Assembly: GCF_001983175.1 (NCBI RefSeq)
Contig: NZ_MNPW01000003.1
Location: 515,729-579,728, forward strand
DNA: 64,000 bases
DNA from: Pseudomonas cedrina subsp. cedrina
Lineage (GTDB): Bacteria > Pseudomonadota > Gammaproteobacteria > Pseudomonadales > Pseudomonadaceae
Reading direction: 5' to 3'
Part shown: positions 16,909 through 25,068 of the stretch, one piece after another
How positions within the stretch are numbered: position 1 is the first letter of the stretch
How the letters are laid out: every line of letters begins with the position of its first letter
Position numbers and translations under genes: made by a program
Notes under the pieces: model-generated
Told to the model about the DNA's origin: nothing
Database searches by the model: none
What the model saw: the letters and a program-made list of their open reading frames with translations, nothing else

Positions 16909-19128
16909 TCACTGAGCAGGCCGCAGCAATTGCATCTGCTGGCGATAGTCATCCGTCACCTGCCGCGCCTGGCTGCTGCTGGTGATGACCCTTGGCGTAA
17001 TCAGCACGATCAATTCGGTGCGATCCTTGGATTTGCTGGTATTGCCAAACAACCAGCGCAACCCGGGAATCTTGCCAAGGTACGGCACCGCACTGACACT
17101 GTCGGCATTGTCCTGCTTGATCAAGCCGCCCAATAACACCGTCTGGCCACTCTGCACCGCCACCTGGGTCGATACCGAGCGCGTGGAGATGCGCGGGTTG
17201 GTTTGTGGGTCATTGCTGTTGGGCGGGTCCTGGGCATCGCTGACCTGTTGCTGGATGTCCATGTACACCAGGCCGCCCGGATTGATGCGCGGCACCACGT
17301 CCAGAATCACGCCGGTCTGCACATATTCGACACTGCTCAACGTCGTGTCGGAGGTGCCGGTGTTGACCGTGGTCTGGCTGATAGGAATGTTGTCGCCCAC
17401 CTGGATCTGCGCCGGCTGGTTGTTCATCACCACCAGCGACGGCGCCGACAGCACCTGGGTGCGGCCGTTGGTTTCCAGGGCGTGCAAGGCCACTTGCAGG
17501 TTGGAGCTGACGAAGGAATAGAACAACGAATCCGCCGCGCCCAAACCTGCGCCGCCTGCGCCAAGCGCACCTTGGCTACCGGCGGTGTTGGCCACGGTGG
17601 TGCTGTTGGAATTACCGGCCAGGCGGCCCAGGTACCATTGCACGCCCAGGTCCAGTTCGCCGGTGAGTTTGACCTCAAGGATGCGCGTCTCGATCTGCAC
17701 TTGCAGCGGTGGGTTGTCGAGGCGCTTGATCGCCGATTCGATCTCTTTCCATTGCACCGGCCGGGTGCGCACCAGCAGTTGGTTACTGCTTTTTTGCGCG
17801 GTGATGCGAGTGCCGGCGTCGAGGCTCTTGGCCGGGGCGTCTTCGGTGGTGCCCTGCTCGGGATTGTCCTGCTCGGCTTCGGGCTCCTGCTGCTCCTCCT
17901 CGGCGGGCGGCTGGTTGCTGTTCAGGTTGTTACTCAAGCCACCGGGCGTGCTGCCGGAGGTGCTGTTGGTGCCTGGCGAAGACAACGTCGCGGTGCGCAG
18001 ACCGGGGGCGACCTTGGCCGGGGCATCGTCCTTGATCGCGCCCGTGCCGTAGATTTGCCGCAGGTATTTGGCCAGGTCGGTGGCCTTCATATTGCGCACA
18101 TCGTAGACGTACATCTGCGGCTCGTTGCCGCCGCCTTCGTCGATGGTGTGGATCCAGTCGCCCACTTCGCTGAGGTATTGCGGCTGTGACGAGATCGCGA
18201 CGACTGAGTTGGTCCGTTCGATCGGCAGGAACCGCACCATGCCCGCCAGGGGCATGCCGCTGTCGGGGCCGAACATTTTTTGCAGCTCGGGCATCAGCTC
18301 GGCCACCGAGGCGCGTTGCAGGCCGAACACGCCCACCGACATGCCCTTGAGCCAGTCCACATCGAAGGTGTCGATGGTGTCCTGGTAGTTGGCCAATTCC
18401 TCGGGAGTACCGGCCAGGCTCAGCACATTGCGCGCCGGGTCCACCAGCAGGAATGCATTCTCGCGGGCGAACGGCTTGAGCAGTTTCTGCATCTCGGTGG
18501 CCGAGATATAACGCAGTGGAAACAGCCGCGCCGAAAGCCCGCTGGACGGCTGCGACACGCGCATTTCAGGCACCAGCTTGCCCGCCACCGCCTGGTTGGC
18601 GGGCAGGATCACATAGCGGTTGCCCTGCTTGATCATCGCGTTGTCAGTCCATGACAACAGCGTTTCCAGAATCGACAATGCCTGCTGCTTGTTCACAGGT
18701 TTTGAGGTGGAAAAGCTGACGTTGCCCTTCACGCCCTGGGCGATGCTGTAGTTCTCGTGCAGTAGATCGCCCATCACGCTGTTGATCACCGCCTCGATCG
18801 GCTGGTCGGCGAAATTGAACACGATGTCGCCGCTGCCCTCCTCCTTCATCGCCGGCGCCGCTACGGGCGGGCGCACGAACTGCTGGTTACCGCGAATCAG
18901 TTGGCGTTGGGGCGGCGTCTTGGCCTGGGGCTGGCCGCTGTCGACCGGCGCCCGTTCGCTGGCCGGGTCTACCGGCGGGCGCTGGGAACCGGTGCCTTGC
19001 ATCGCTTCGTGCAACAGCGCCTCGTCCGGGTCGAGATGCTCGGGGAATGTCCCGCAGCCACCGAGGGAAACGGCGGTAGCCAGACAAAACACGGTGGTGC
19101 GCAAAGCGCCGGGGAAAGTATCGATCAA
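16909..19128 (-). CDS. gspD: Type II secretion secretin GspD, lipoprotein type (HxcQ-like)
   Basis: This 739-residue outer-membrane secretin has a signal peptide ending in a lipobox-like GGC (Cys25), so it is probably self-piloting like HxcQ. An STN/N0-type domain (about residues 90-190) precedes the N1-N3 repeats, which are interrupted by an acidic Gln/Glu-rich linker (about residues 385-430). The C-terminal secretin domain contains 'VGDNIPISQTTVNTGTSDTT' and 'VQSGQTVLLGGLIKQ'. It forms the multimeric outer-membrane gate of the T2SS and is the last gene of the gsp operon, overlapping the previous gene by four bases. Confidence 0.95.
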   Translation of the reverse strand: MIDTFPGALRTTVFCLATAVSLGGCGTFPEHLDPDEALLHEAMQGTGSQRPPVDPASERAPVDSGQPQAKTPPQRQLIRGNQQFVRPPVAAPAMKEEGSGDIVFNFADQPIEAVINSVMGDLLHENYSIAQGVKGNVSFSTSKPVNKQQALSILETLLSWTDNAMIKQGNRYVILPANQAVAGKLVPEMRVSQPSSGLSARLFPLRYISATEMQKLLKPFARENAFLLVDPARNVLSLAGTPEELANYQDTIDTFDVDWLKGMSVGVFGLQRASVAELMPELQKMFGPDSGMPLAGMVRFLPIERTNSVVAISSQPQYLSEVGDWIHTIDEGGGNEPQMYVYDVRNMKATDLAKYLRQIYGTGAIKDDAPAKVAPGLRTATLSSPGTNSTSGSTPGGLSNNLNSNQPPAEEEQQEPEAEQDNPEQGTTEDAPAKSLDAGTRITAQKSSNQLLVRTRPVQWKEIESAIKRLDNPPLQVQIETRILEVKLTGELDLGVQWYLGRLAGNSNSTTVANTAGSQGALGAGGAGLGAADSLFYSFVSSNLQVALHALETNGRTQVLSAPSLVVMNNQPAQIQVGDNIPISQTTVNTGTSDTTLSSVEYVQTGVILDVVPRINPGGLVYMDIQQQVSDAQDPPNSNDPQTNPRISTRSVSTQVAVQSGQTVLLGGLIKQDNADSVSAVPYLGKIPGLRWLFGNTSKSKDRTELIVLITPRVITSSSQARQVTDDYRQQMQLLRPAQ

Positions 19129-19649
19129 GGGGCGGACTCGTGAGGAAGGGTAATCGGGGGGGTCGTGGACGGCGCCGGCAGACGCGGCGCGCGCAGGCTC
19201 AGGGTCTGCGCGCGGCCGTCGAGGACAAAGCGGGCTTCGCGGGGCGTGAGCTGTTCCAGGCGCCAGCCGTTGGGCAGGGTCTGGTTCTGATGAACCTTCA
19301 GCGGCGGGCCGTCCGCGCGTTTGAGCAGCGCAACACGCAGGTCGCCGTCGAGAACGATACCGGTCAGCGTCAGGCTCGACAGGCTGGTGACGGACGCCTG
19401 GCCGACCGTACGATCAGGGCTGCGGTCAGGGCTGAATAGCGGGGTTTGCCACGTACCCGCGAGGCTTTCCAGGGTGGCCTCGGGGGCCACTAGCACGGTG
19501 GCCGAAGCGTTGGCGCGGGCATCCGGCGCGGGCGCCGGCAACCACTGCGGCGCATCGCCGATGCTGCTGAAGATGCCGACCATCAACAGGCCCAACAGCC
19601 CGGCGATGCCAAGCAACAGCCACTCCAGGGGACGCAATGCATTGATCAT
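19125..19649 (-). CDS. Short GspC/GspN-like T2SS inner-membrane component
   Basis: The protein is 174 residues with one N-terminal helix (WLLLGIAGLLGLLMVGIF) and a periplasmic part that includes a GspC homology-region-like stretch ('LTGIVLDGDLRVALLKR', 'LPNGWRLEQLTPREARFVLD'). It lacks the C-terminal PDZ or coiled-coil domain of classical GspC. Placed between gspM and gspD with four-base overlaps on both sides, it probably links the inner-membrane platform to the secretin, the role of GspC (HxcP) or GspN. Confidence 0.7.
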   Translation of the reverse strand: MINALRPLEWLLLGIAGLLGLLMVGIFSSIGDAPQWLPAPAPDARANASATVLVAPEATLESLAGTWQTPLFSPDRSPDRTVGQASVTSLSSLTLTGIVLDGDLRVALLKRADGPPLKVHQNQTLPNGWRLEQLTPREARFVLDGRAQTLSLRAPRLPAPSTTPPITLPHESAP

Positions 19650-20257
19650 CGGCGCACCTGCGGCGCGGCGGCCGGCTGCAGGTAGCCGCGCACCAACACA
19701 TGCACAATCAACTGGCCGGCACCGCCGGTGGCGGGTGCGTTCGGCGGGCGGCGGATGCTCAGTTCGTCGATGAACAGAAAAGGCCGCTGGTATTCCAGCT
19801 CATGCAGGATCGCGGTCAAGGGTTCGATGGCGCAGTTGAGGGTCAGGCTGACTTTGACCTGGCGATAGGGCTCGCTGTCGTCCTGTTCCGGGGTGATGGG
19901 CATGCGCTGGGTGAGGCTGCAGCCGCCACCAAGGCCGGCGCGGCTGTTGATCAGGTCGGCGATGCGTTGCATCAGGTCCGCCGCGACCGCGCTGGGGTCA
20001 TCACCGGGCAACAGGCTGGTGCTGCTGGCCGGGTCCTGGCGGGCTTGCTCCAACTGTTGGCGCACGCTATCGCCCTGGCGCAATACGCCGGCATAGCGTT
20101 GCTGCTGTTCACGTAACTGCTCGGCCTGCTCATCCATGGCGCGCAAGGGGCCGGCGAACCAACTGTCGACCAGCAGCCAATAACCGGCGCCAAGCACCAG
20201 GGCCAGGCCGATCAGGGCTGCGCCACGGCGTTCACGGGGTGTCAGTGGTCGGCGCAT
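19646..20257 (-). CDS. gspM: Type II secretion protein GspM
   Basis: The 203-residue protein has a short basic N-terminus and one transmembrane helix (GAALIGLALVLGAGYWLLV). A helical segment rich in Gln and Arg and a small ferredoxin-like periplasmic domain follow. This is the GspM/PilO-like layout, working with GspL in the inner-membrane platform. It overlaps gspL by 26 bases. Confidence 0.8.
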   Translation of the reverse strand: MRRPLTPRERRGAALIGLALVLGAGYWLLVDSWFAGPLRAMDEQAEQLREQQQRYAGVLRQGDSVRQQLEQARQDPASSTSLLPGDDPSAVAADLMQRIADLINSRAGLGGGCSLTQRMPITPEQDDSEPYRQVKVSLTLNCAIEPLTAILHELEYQRPFLFIDELSIRRPPNAPATGGAGQLIVHVLVRGYLQPAAAPQVRR

Positions 20258-21275
20258 CGCCTGTCTCCTGGTGCAAGTGGGCGCGCAAGGAAAACTGATC
20301 CTTGCCGGTTTGCGCGTCGGGTTGAATCACCCCTTCGAACTGGGCGTTTTCCAGGCTGTGGCAGGCCTTGATCCGGGTGATCAGGGCACTGGCCTTGGCG
20401 CTTTGCCCGGAGAAGGACACGTCGGCGCCGTCGTTGACCTCCAACTGATCGAGCCAGGTATCGGACGGCAGGCAAGCGGTCAGCTCGTTGAGCAGCGCCG
20501 CCAACGGCGGCTGGGCGGCCTTGCGGCGGATCAGGTATTGCGCGGCGCCACGGGTATTGAGCAGTTGCTGGCGCAGCGCCTGGACCTCGGCGACCTGGGC
20601 TTTTTGCTCGCGTACGCTGTGCTGCATGGCGTCGAGCACACGTTGGCGGTCGTCGAGCCACAGCAGCATCGCCGCAATCAGCAAGGCCCCGCACAGCCAC
20701 GGCAAACTGCGTTGCAAGCCCTTGCCCTGCGGTCGCTGACGCGGTCGCAACGGTACCGGCAGCAAGTCGATGCCCATGGGCGTGCCTGCGCCTGTGTCTA
20801 CATCCACCGCATGGGGATGTAAACCCAGGGCCGCGCACTCAGTGAGCATCTGGTCCAGGCGCTCGCGCAGGATCGCGACCAGTGTCACCTGCAAGTGCGT
20901 GGGGGTGCGACGCTCCTGCCGCGCGACGAAATACAGCTGGTCGGGATCAAACGGGGTAAAGCGGTCCAGTTCATAGCCCACCACCGTGGACAGGTTGCGC
21001 GCGGCGGCCGGGGGCAATTGCAGGGTTTGCATCAGCACCGCGCCGGGCGCCAGCAGCAGCACCTGACGCGCGGGACCAGCGGGTTTTTCCACGGGCGCGG
21101 TCAACGGCCAGCGATAGACCTGCTCGGGGAGATCGTCTGGCAGTAACCACACCGGCAGGCAACCACGCAGTTCCTTGAGCCACAGCCGCCAGCCCAGTTG
21201 CAGCAGGCTGCCGCGCCAGCGTTGCGTGATGGGCTGCGCCAGCAACTGCAGGCGTGCGGATAACGGTTCGTTCAT
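20232..21275 (-). CDS. gspL: Type II secretion protein GspL
   Basis: The 347-residue protein has a cytoplasmic actin-like domain (about residues 1-190, with 'VLLLAPGAVLMQTLQLPPAA'), one transmembrane helix (LPWLCGALLIAAMLLWL) and a periplasmic ferredoxin-like domain. GspL recruits the GspE ATPase. Start ATG at 21275 overlaps the gspK stop (ATGA); an ATG three codons upstream is less likely. Confidence 0.85.
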   Translation of the reverse strand: MNEPLSARLQLLAQPITQRWRGSLLQLGWRLWLKELRGCLPVWLLPDDLPEQVYRWPLTAPVEKPAGPARQVLLLAPGAVLMQTLQLPPAAARNLSTVVGYELDRFTPFDPDQLYFVARQERRTPTHLQVTLVAILRERLDQMLTECAALGLHPHAVDVDTGAGTPMGIDLLPVPLRPRQRPQGKGLQRSLPWLCGALLIAAMLLWLDDRQRVLDAMQHSVREQKAQVAEVQALRQQLLNTRGAAQYLIRRKAAQPPLAALLNELTACLPSDTWLDQLEVNDGADVSFSGQSAKASALITRIKACHSLENAQFEGVIQPDAQTGKDQFSLRAHLHQETGDAPTTDTP

Positions 21276-21997
21276 TCTTGCCAACGTAAGACTCGATAAG
21301 GTTGTGCGCTGCCTTGCGCGGGGCTCAATAAGACCGTGGCTTGCACGTGGGCGTGGTAGCCGCCGGGCCGTTGTGCGCGGCTGCCGATGACCAGCACATC
21401 ACCGGCGTCGGCGCCCACTGCGCTCTGATGCGTCAGGTTCAGCGCGCGGCGCATCAACGGGCTGGCGAATGCCGGATCGGGCCGGTCCAGCCCACTCCAC
21501 AGGCTGATCTCGGGCACCAGTGCGCTGTATAGCGCCTGGGTCATGCCCGGCAATTGCCGTACTTCTTCCACCACCCGGAACGGCGCCAGGCCCTGGTTGC
21601 GGCGCTGTTCCAGGGCCCTGGCGAGTTGATTGGCCTGGGCCTGGGTCGCGCCGCAGGCCAGGGCCAGGCGGGCGAAATCCGCCACCTGGGCGCTATTCAA
21701 ATACAACTTGCCGCGCTCGCTGTGCAGGCTCACCTGCAGCTGGGCATCGTCGAACACCAAGCGGATTTCTCGCCCGTCAGCCACCCACTGCTTGCGCTGC
21801 AACGGGTCGGCCAGTGCCTGCATGGCCAGCGCCACACCCGCCTCGGCGGCCAGCACCGCCTGGGTGTGCTGGCGGTGCCAGGCCGCCTGGCGGGTTTCCA
21901 GTTGCACCCAGCCGGCCAGGCCGCCCAGCAACAGACTGAGCAGGGCCAGCACCCACAGCACCAGCAACAGCGCGACACCACGCTGATGCCTGATCAT
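21272..21997 (-). CDS. gspK: Type II secretion minor pseudopilin GspK
   Basis: The 241-residue protein has an N-terminal prepilin-like segment (MIRHQRGVALLLVLWVLALL). As in GspK proteins it lacks the Glu5 of other pseudopilins. The larger globular domain contains the SAM-like 'VADFARLALACGATQAQANQ'. It caps the pseudopilus with GspI and GspJ. It overlaps gspJ by four bases. Confidence 0.85.
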   Translation of the reverse strand: MIRHQRGVALLLVLWVLALLSLLLGGLAGWVQLETRQAAWHRQHTQAVLAAEAGVALAMQALADPLQRKQWVADGREIRLVFDDAQLQVSLHSERGKLYLNSAQVADFARLALACGATQAQANQLARALEQRRNQGLAPFRVVEEVRQLPGMTQALYSALVPEISLWSGLDRPDPAFASPLMRRALNLTHQSAVGADAGDVLVIGSRAQRPGGYHAHVQATVLLSPAQGSAQPYRVLRWQE

Positions 21998-22623
21998 TCC
22001 GGTGCCCCGCCCGACAGGTTCAGGCGCAACGCAACCACTTGGGTGACCCACGGCACCGGCCCGTTCACCCGTGCGTCAATACGCACCGCGTAGGGCAGGC
22101 GCTTGCTCCACGGCCACTCGTTGATCCAGCCGGTGGCCTGGCCCTTGGGCGACACGCCGCGATAGCTGAACTGCAGATCCTCAACGTTTTTGAGCAACAC
22201 CTGCGGTTCGCCGCGCGATGCTGGCACGCTGACCTGCGCCTGGGGCTCAAAGCGCGCGAACGCCACCTGCAAATCGCGTTGCGCCTCGGGGCCGGTCAAC
22301 TGCAGGGTGAAGCGCTGAATCCCGCCACCGAGCACCCCTGGCAAGGTCGCGACAAACTGCATGCGCTGCGCGCTGCCGGCGAAAAAGCCATCGGTCTGAC
22401 TGTCGTCCTCGGTGACATCCAGGGGCAACGCCTCACTGATGGAAGTGCGCAAAAACTGTTGCGCGGCGCGCATTTCATCCAGGCTCACCGTGTAGCGCTG
22501 CGCCTTGAGCACCGCACGATTGGCGCCCAGCAGCGCGCCACCGACCAAGGTCAGTAACACGCCGAGCAGACTCAGCACGATCATGATTTCGAGCAGGGTG
22601 AAGCCCTGCTGACGGCACTTCAC
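21994..22623 (-). CDS. gspJ: Type II secretion minor pseudopilin GspJ
   Basis: The protein is 209 residues from a GTG start at 22623 that overlaps the gspI stop (GTGA). The prepilin peptidase site QQGFTLLEIMIVLSLLGVLL follows after six residues. The downstream domain has the GspJ pattern ('SYRGVSPKGQATGWINEWP'). It is a minor pseudopilin of the tip complex, processed by a prepilin peptidase encoded elsewhere because no gspO is present here. Confidence 0.88.
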   Translation of the reverse strand: MKCRQQGFTLLEIMIVLSLLGVLLTLVGGALLGANRAVLKAQRYTVSLDEMRAAQQFLRTSISEALPLDVTEDDSQTDGFFAGSAQRMQFVATLPGVLGGGIQRFTLQLTGPEAQRDLQVAFARFEPQAQVSVPASRGEPQVLLKNVEDLQFSYRGVSPKGQATGWINEWPWSKRLPYAVRIDARVNGPVPWVTQVVALRLNLSGGAPE

Positions 22624-22982
22624 AAGCCGGCCCCTGCCGCACGCAGTTTCAAGGTGCTGAAACTGGCGTGGCGCGGCCCCTCGCTGACCGTCAGGTCGAG
22701 GCGAAACAAGTGTGGCTGACCGATGCGCGTGGGTTGCAGGGCGATGCGCAGTTGCCAGTCGATGCCGTCCAACTGGCCGCTGCGCACACCCGCCGCCAGA
22801 GGCCCCGACGCTTCCTGATCCATCACGCTGACGGCGGCATGACTGAGCCGGTCGCTGTGGGCCACCTGCAATAGCGAGCGCGCGCTTTGGCCGAAAGCAA
22901 CCAGCAGCACGCTGCTGCAAATCGCCATGAGCGTGAGCGCGGCGAGCATCTCCAGCAGCGTGAAACCGCTTTGGCGTTTCAT
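22620..22982 (-). CDS. gspI: Type II secretion minor pseudopilin GspI
   Basis: The protein is 120 residues with the prepilin site 'QSGFTLLEMLAALTLMAICS' right after a basic leader (MKR) and a small C-terminal domain. Start ATG at 22982 overlaps the gspH stop. Length and position between H and J fit GspI. Confidence 0.88.
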   Translation of the reverse strand: MKRQSGFTLLEMLAALTLMAICSSVLLVAFGQSARSLLQVAHSDRLSHAAVSVMDQEASGPLAAGVRSGQLDGIDWQLRIALQPTRIGQPHLFRLDLTVSEGPRHASFSTLKLRAAGAGL

Positions 22983-23410
22983 GGCAGCGCCTTGGACTGC
23001 ACGCTGCCGGTCAGCCAGCCAATATCGATGCGCCAACGCCGGCTGCCATTGGCCAGCAGCAGGTTGCCGCCGGTGGAGCTGCCATCGGCGTAGAACTCAA
23101 CCGCAGAGCCTGCGTGCTCGGCGGTGTGCAGGGTCACTTGCAGGCCGGCCGGCCAATGTTTCAACGGTCGACCCGGCGCCTGGAAGCTCAGCGCATGCAG
23201 GTCAAACAGGGTCCTTTCGGTACGGCCGCTGATGATCGCCCGTGCGCGCGTGCTGCGCAGTGCCTCGACCATCTGCCCGACGGCCTGGCGCTCTGTCGCG
23301 GCACGCAAGCCTTGTTGCAGACCAAACCCAACCAACCCGGCCGCGATGCTGATCAAGACGATCACCACCAGCATTTCCAGCAAGGTAAAGCCGCGTTGGG
23401 GGTTGATCAT
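22979..23410 (-). CDS. gspH: Type II secretion minor pseudopilin GspH
   Basis: The protein is 143 residues with leader MINPQR and prepilin site 'GFTLLEMLVVIVLISIAAG'. A beta-rich domain follows ('RARAIISGRTERTLFDLHAL'), typical of GspH/FimT. It lies nine bases after gspG. Confidence 0.88.
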   Translation of the reverse strand: MINPQRGFTLLEMLVVIVLISIAAGLVGFGLQQGLRAATERQAVGQMVEALRSTRARAIISGRTERTLFDLHALSFQAPGRPLKHWPAGLQVTLHTAEHAGSAVEFYADGSSTGGNLLLANGSRRWRIDIGWLTGSVQSKALP

Positions 23411-23419
23411 GGTCGCGGA

Positions 23420-23869
23420 TTATTCCCAGTTGCCCAGGTCGGCGCTGTAGCCTTCACCGCCGGGCTGGCCGTCCTGGCCGTAGAAGATCAGGTCAAAGGC
23501 GCCGTGTTCACCGGGGAAGCGATAGCCAAAGGCATGGCCGAACGGGTCCTTGAGGTCGGACGGCTTGGCGTACGGCCCGGCCCAGCCGGCGCTGTTGCCG
23601 GGCTTGTCGACCAGTTGTTGCAGAGTCTTGGGCGGCGAACCAACGTCCAGCCCGTAGCTTTCGATTTTCATGCTCAGGCTGGCCAGTTGCGCCTTGCCCG
23701 CGCCGTATTTGCCCTTGTCCACGTTGCCGCCGACCTGACGCACCACGATGGTGGCAACGATGCCCAGCAGTACGATCACCGCGAGCATTTCCAACAGGGT
23801 AAAACCGCCCTGGCGGCGGGCGGGCTTGAATCGGGTATGGCGCATAGGTATGGATCCTTGAGGGTTCAT
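23420..23869 (-). CDS. gspG: Type II secretion major pseudopilin GspG
   Basis: The protein is 149 residues with prepilin site 'GGFTLLEMLAVIVLLGIVAT' and the GspG C-terminal pattern 'WAGPYAKPSDLKDPFGHAF' and 'FDLIFYGQDGQPGGEGYSAD', which holds the calcium-binding residues of the family. It is the major subunit of the pseudopilus. ATG at 23869 overlaps the gspF stop; ATG at 23845 would give a shorter leader and is equally possible. Confidence 0.92.
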   Translation of the reverse strand: MNPQGSIPMRHTRFKPARRQGGFTLLEMLAVIVLLGIVATIVVRQVGGNVDKGKYGAGKAQLASLSMKIESYGLDVGSPPKTLQQLVDKPGNSAGWAGPYAKPSDLKDPFGHAFGYRFPGEHGAFDLIFYGQDGQPGGEGYSADLGNWE

Positions 23870-25068
23870 ATATTGCTGGTCAGGCTCATCAGCGGCAGCA
23901 TGATCGCCAGCATGATCACCGCCACCAGCACCGCCATGATCACGGTCAGGGACGGCACCAGCGCGGCGAGCAGGCGGTCGATGCCGCGTTTGGCTTCGAC
24001 GTCGAACACGTCGGCGACCTTGAGCAGCATGCTGTCGAGTTCGCCGGCCTGTTCGCCGACTTCAATCATTTGCAGGGCCAGGTCAGGCAGCAGCGGCTGG
24101 GCACCGAAGGCGCTGGCCAGGGTTCCGCCGCCCTTGACGGATTCGGCGGCCTGGGCAACCTGCGCCTGCAGGGCGCGGTTGGTGCAGACCTGCCGGGCGA
24201 TGACCAAGGCTTGCAGCAGCGCCACGCCGTTGCTGAGCAAGGTGCCCAGGGTGCGCGCCAGACGGGCGGCTTCGACCCGTTGCAGCAGTGGCCCGATGAG
24301 GCGAATGCCGAGGAGGCGGCGGTCATGTTTTTCCCGGCGTTGGGGGTCGCGCAGGCGCGCGGCGAGTGCCCAGATCGTCACGATCAGGCCGGCCAGCACG
24401 GCCAGACCATAGGCACCGAGGAATTGGCCGAGCGCCAGAATCACCTCGGTGATCAGCGGGATGGGCACGCCCAGGTCCTTGAAGATCGGCACGAACTGCG
24501 GCACCACGTAAGCCAGCAACAGGGCCAGCGAACCGAGCACGCCCACCACCAGGAATGCCGGATAGATCAGGGCGTTGATCACTTCGCCCCTGAGTAACTG
24601 GCTGCGTTCCAGATAGTCGCTGAGCTGGCGCAGGGTGTCCTCCAGCGCGCCACCCGCTTCGCCGGCACGCACCATGCTCAGGTATAACGGCGAAAACTGG
24701 CTGCCTTCCTCTTCCAGCGCCTTGGACAAGGGCTGACCGGCCTTTACGTGTTCGCGAATACGTTCAATCAACGCGCGGGTTTGAGGCTGGCCGGGCTGCT
24801 TGAGCAAAATCCCCAGCGAGCGTTCCAGCGGTTGGCCGGCGCCCAGTAACGTTGCCAATTGCTGGGTAAAACTGACCAGCGCCGCGCCGTTCAATTGACC
24901 CCGGCCAAAGGCGTTGCGCAACCCTTGGGCGCCCGCTGCATCGATCTGCAATAACAGCAAGCCGCGCTTGTGCAGCGCGGCGACGGCGGCGTCCTGATCC
25001 CGGGCTTCCAGGGTGCCGTTTTGCGCTTGGCCCTGGCTGTCGAGCGCGCGGTATTTGAACAGGCTCAC
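23866..25068 (-). CDS. gspF: Type II secretion inner-membrane protein GspF
   Basis: The 400-residue protein has two T2SSF domains, each followed by membrane helices (for example 'PAFLVVGVLGSLALLLAYVV' and the C-terminal 'LTVIMAVLVAVIMLAIMLPL'). It is the polytopic platform protein around which the pseudopilus assembles. It overlaps gspE by four bases. Confidence 0.93.
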   Translation of the reverse strand: MSLFKYRALDSQGQAQNGTLEARDQDAAVAALHKRGLLLLQIDAAGAQGLRNAFGRGQLNGAALVSFTQQLATLLGAGQPLERSLGILLKQPGQPQTRALIERIREHVKAGQPLSKALEEEGSQFSPLYLSMVRAGEAGGALEDTLRQLSDYLERSQLLRGEVINALIYPAFLVVGVLGSLALLLAYVVPQFVPIFKDLGVPIPLITEVILALGQFLGAYGLAVLAGLIVTIWALAARLRDPQRREKHDRRLLGIRLIGPLLQRVEAARLARTLGTLLSNGVALLQALVIARQVCTNRALQAQVAQAAESVKGGGTLASAFGAQPLLPDLALQMIEVGEQAGELDSMLLKVADVFDVEAKRGIDRLLAALVPSLTVIMAVLVAVIMLAIMLPLMSLTSNI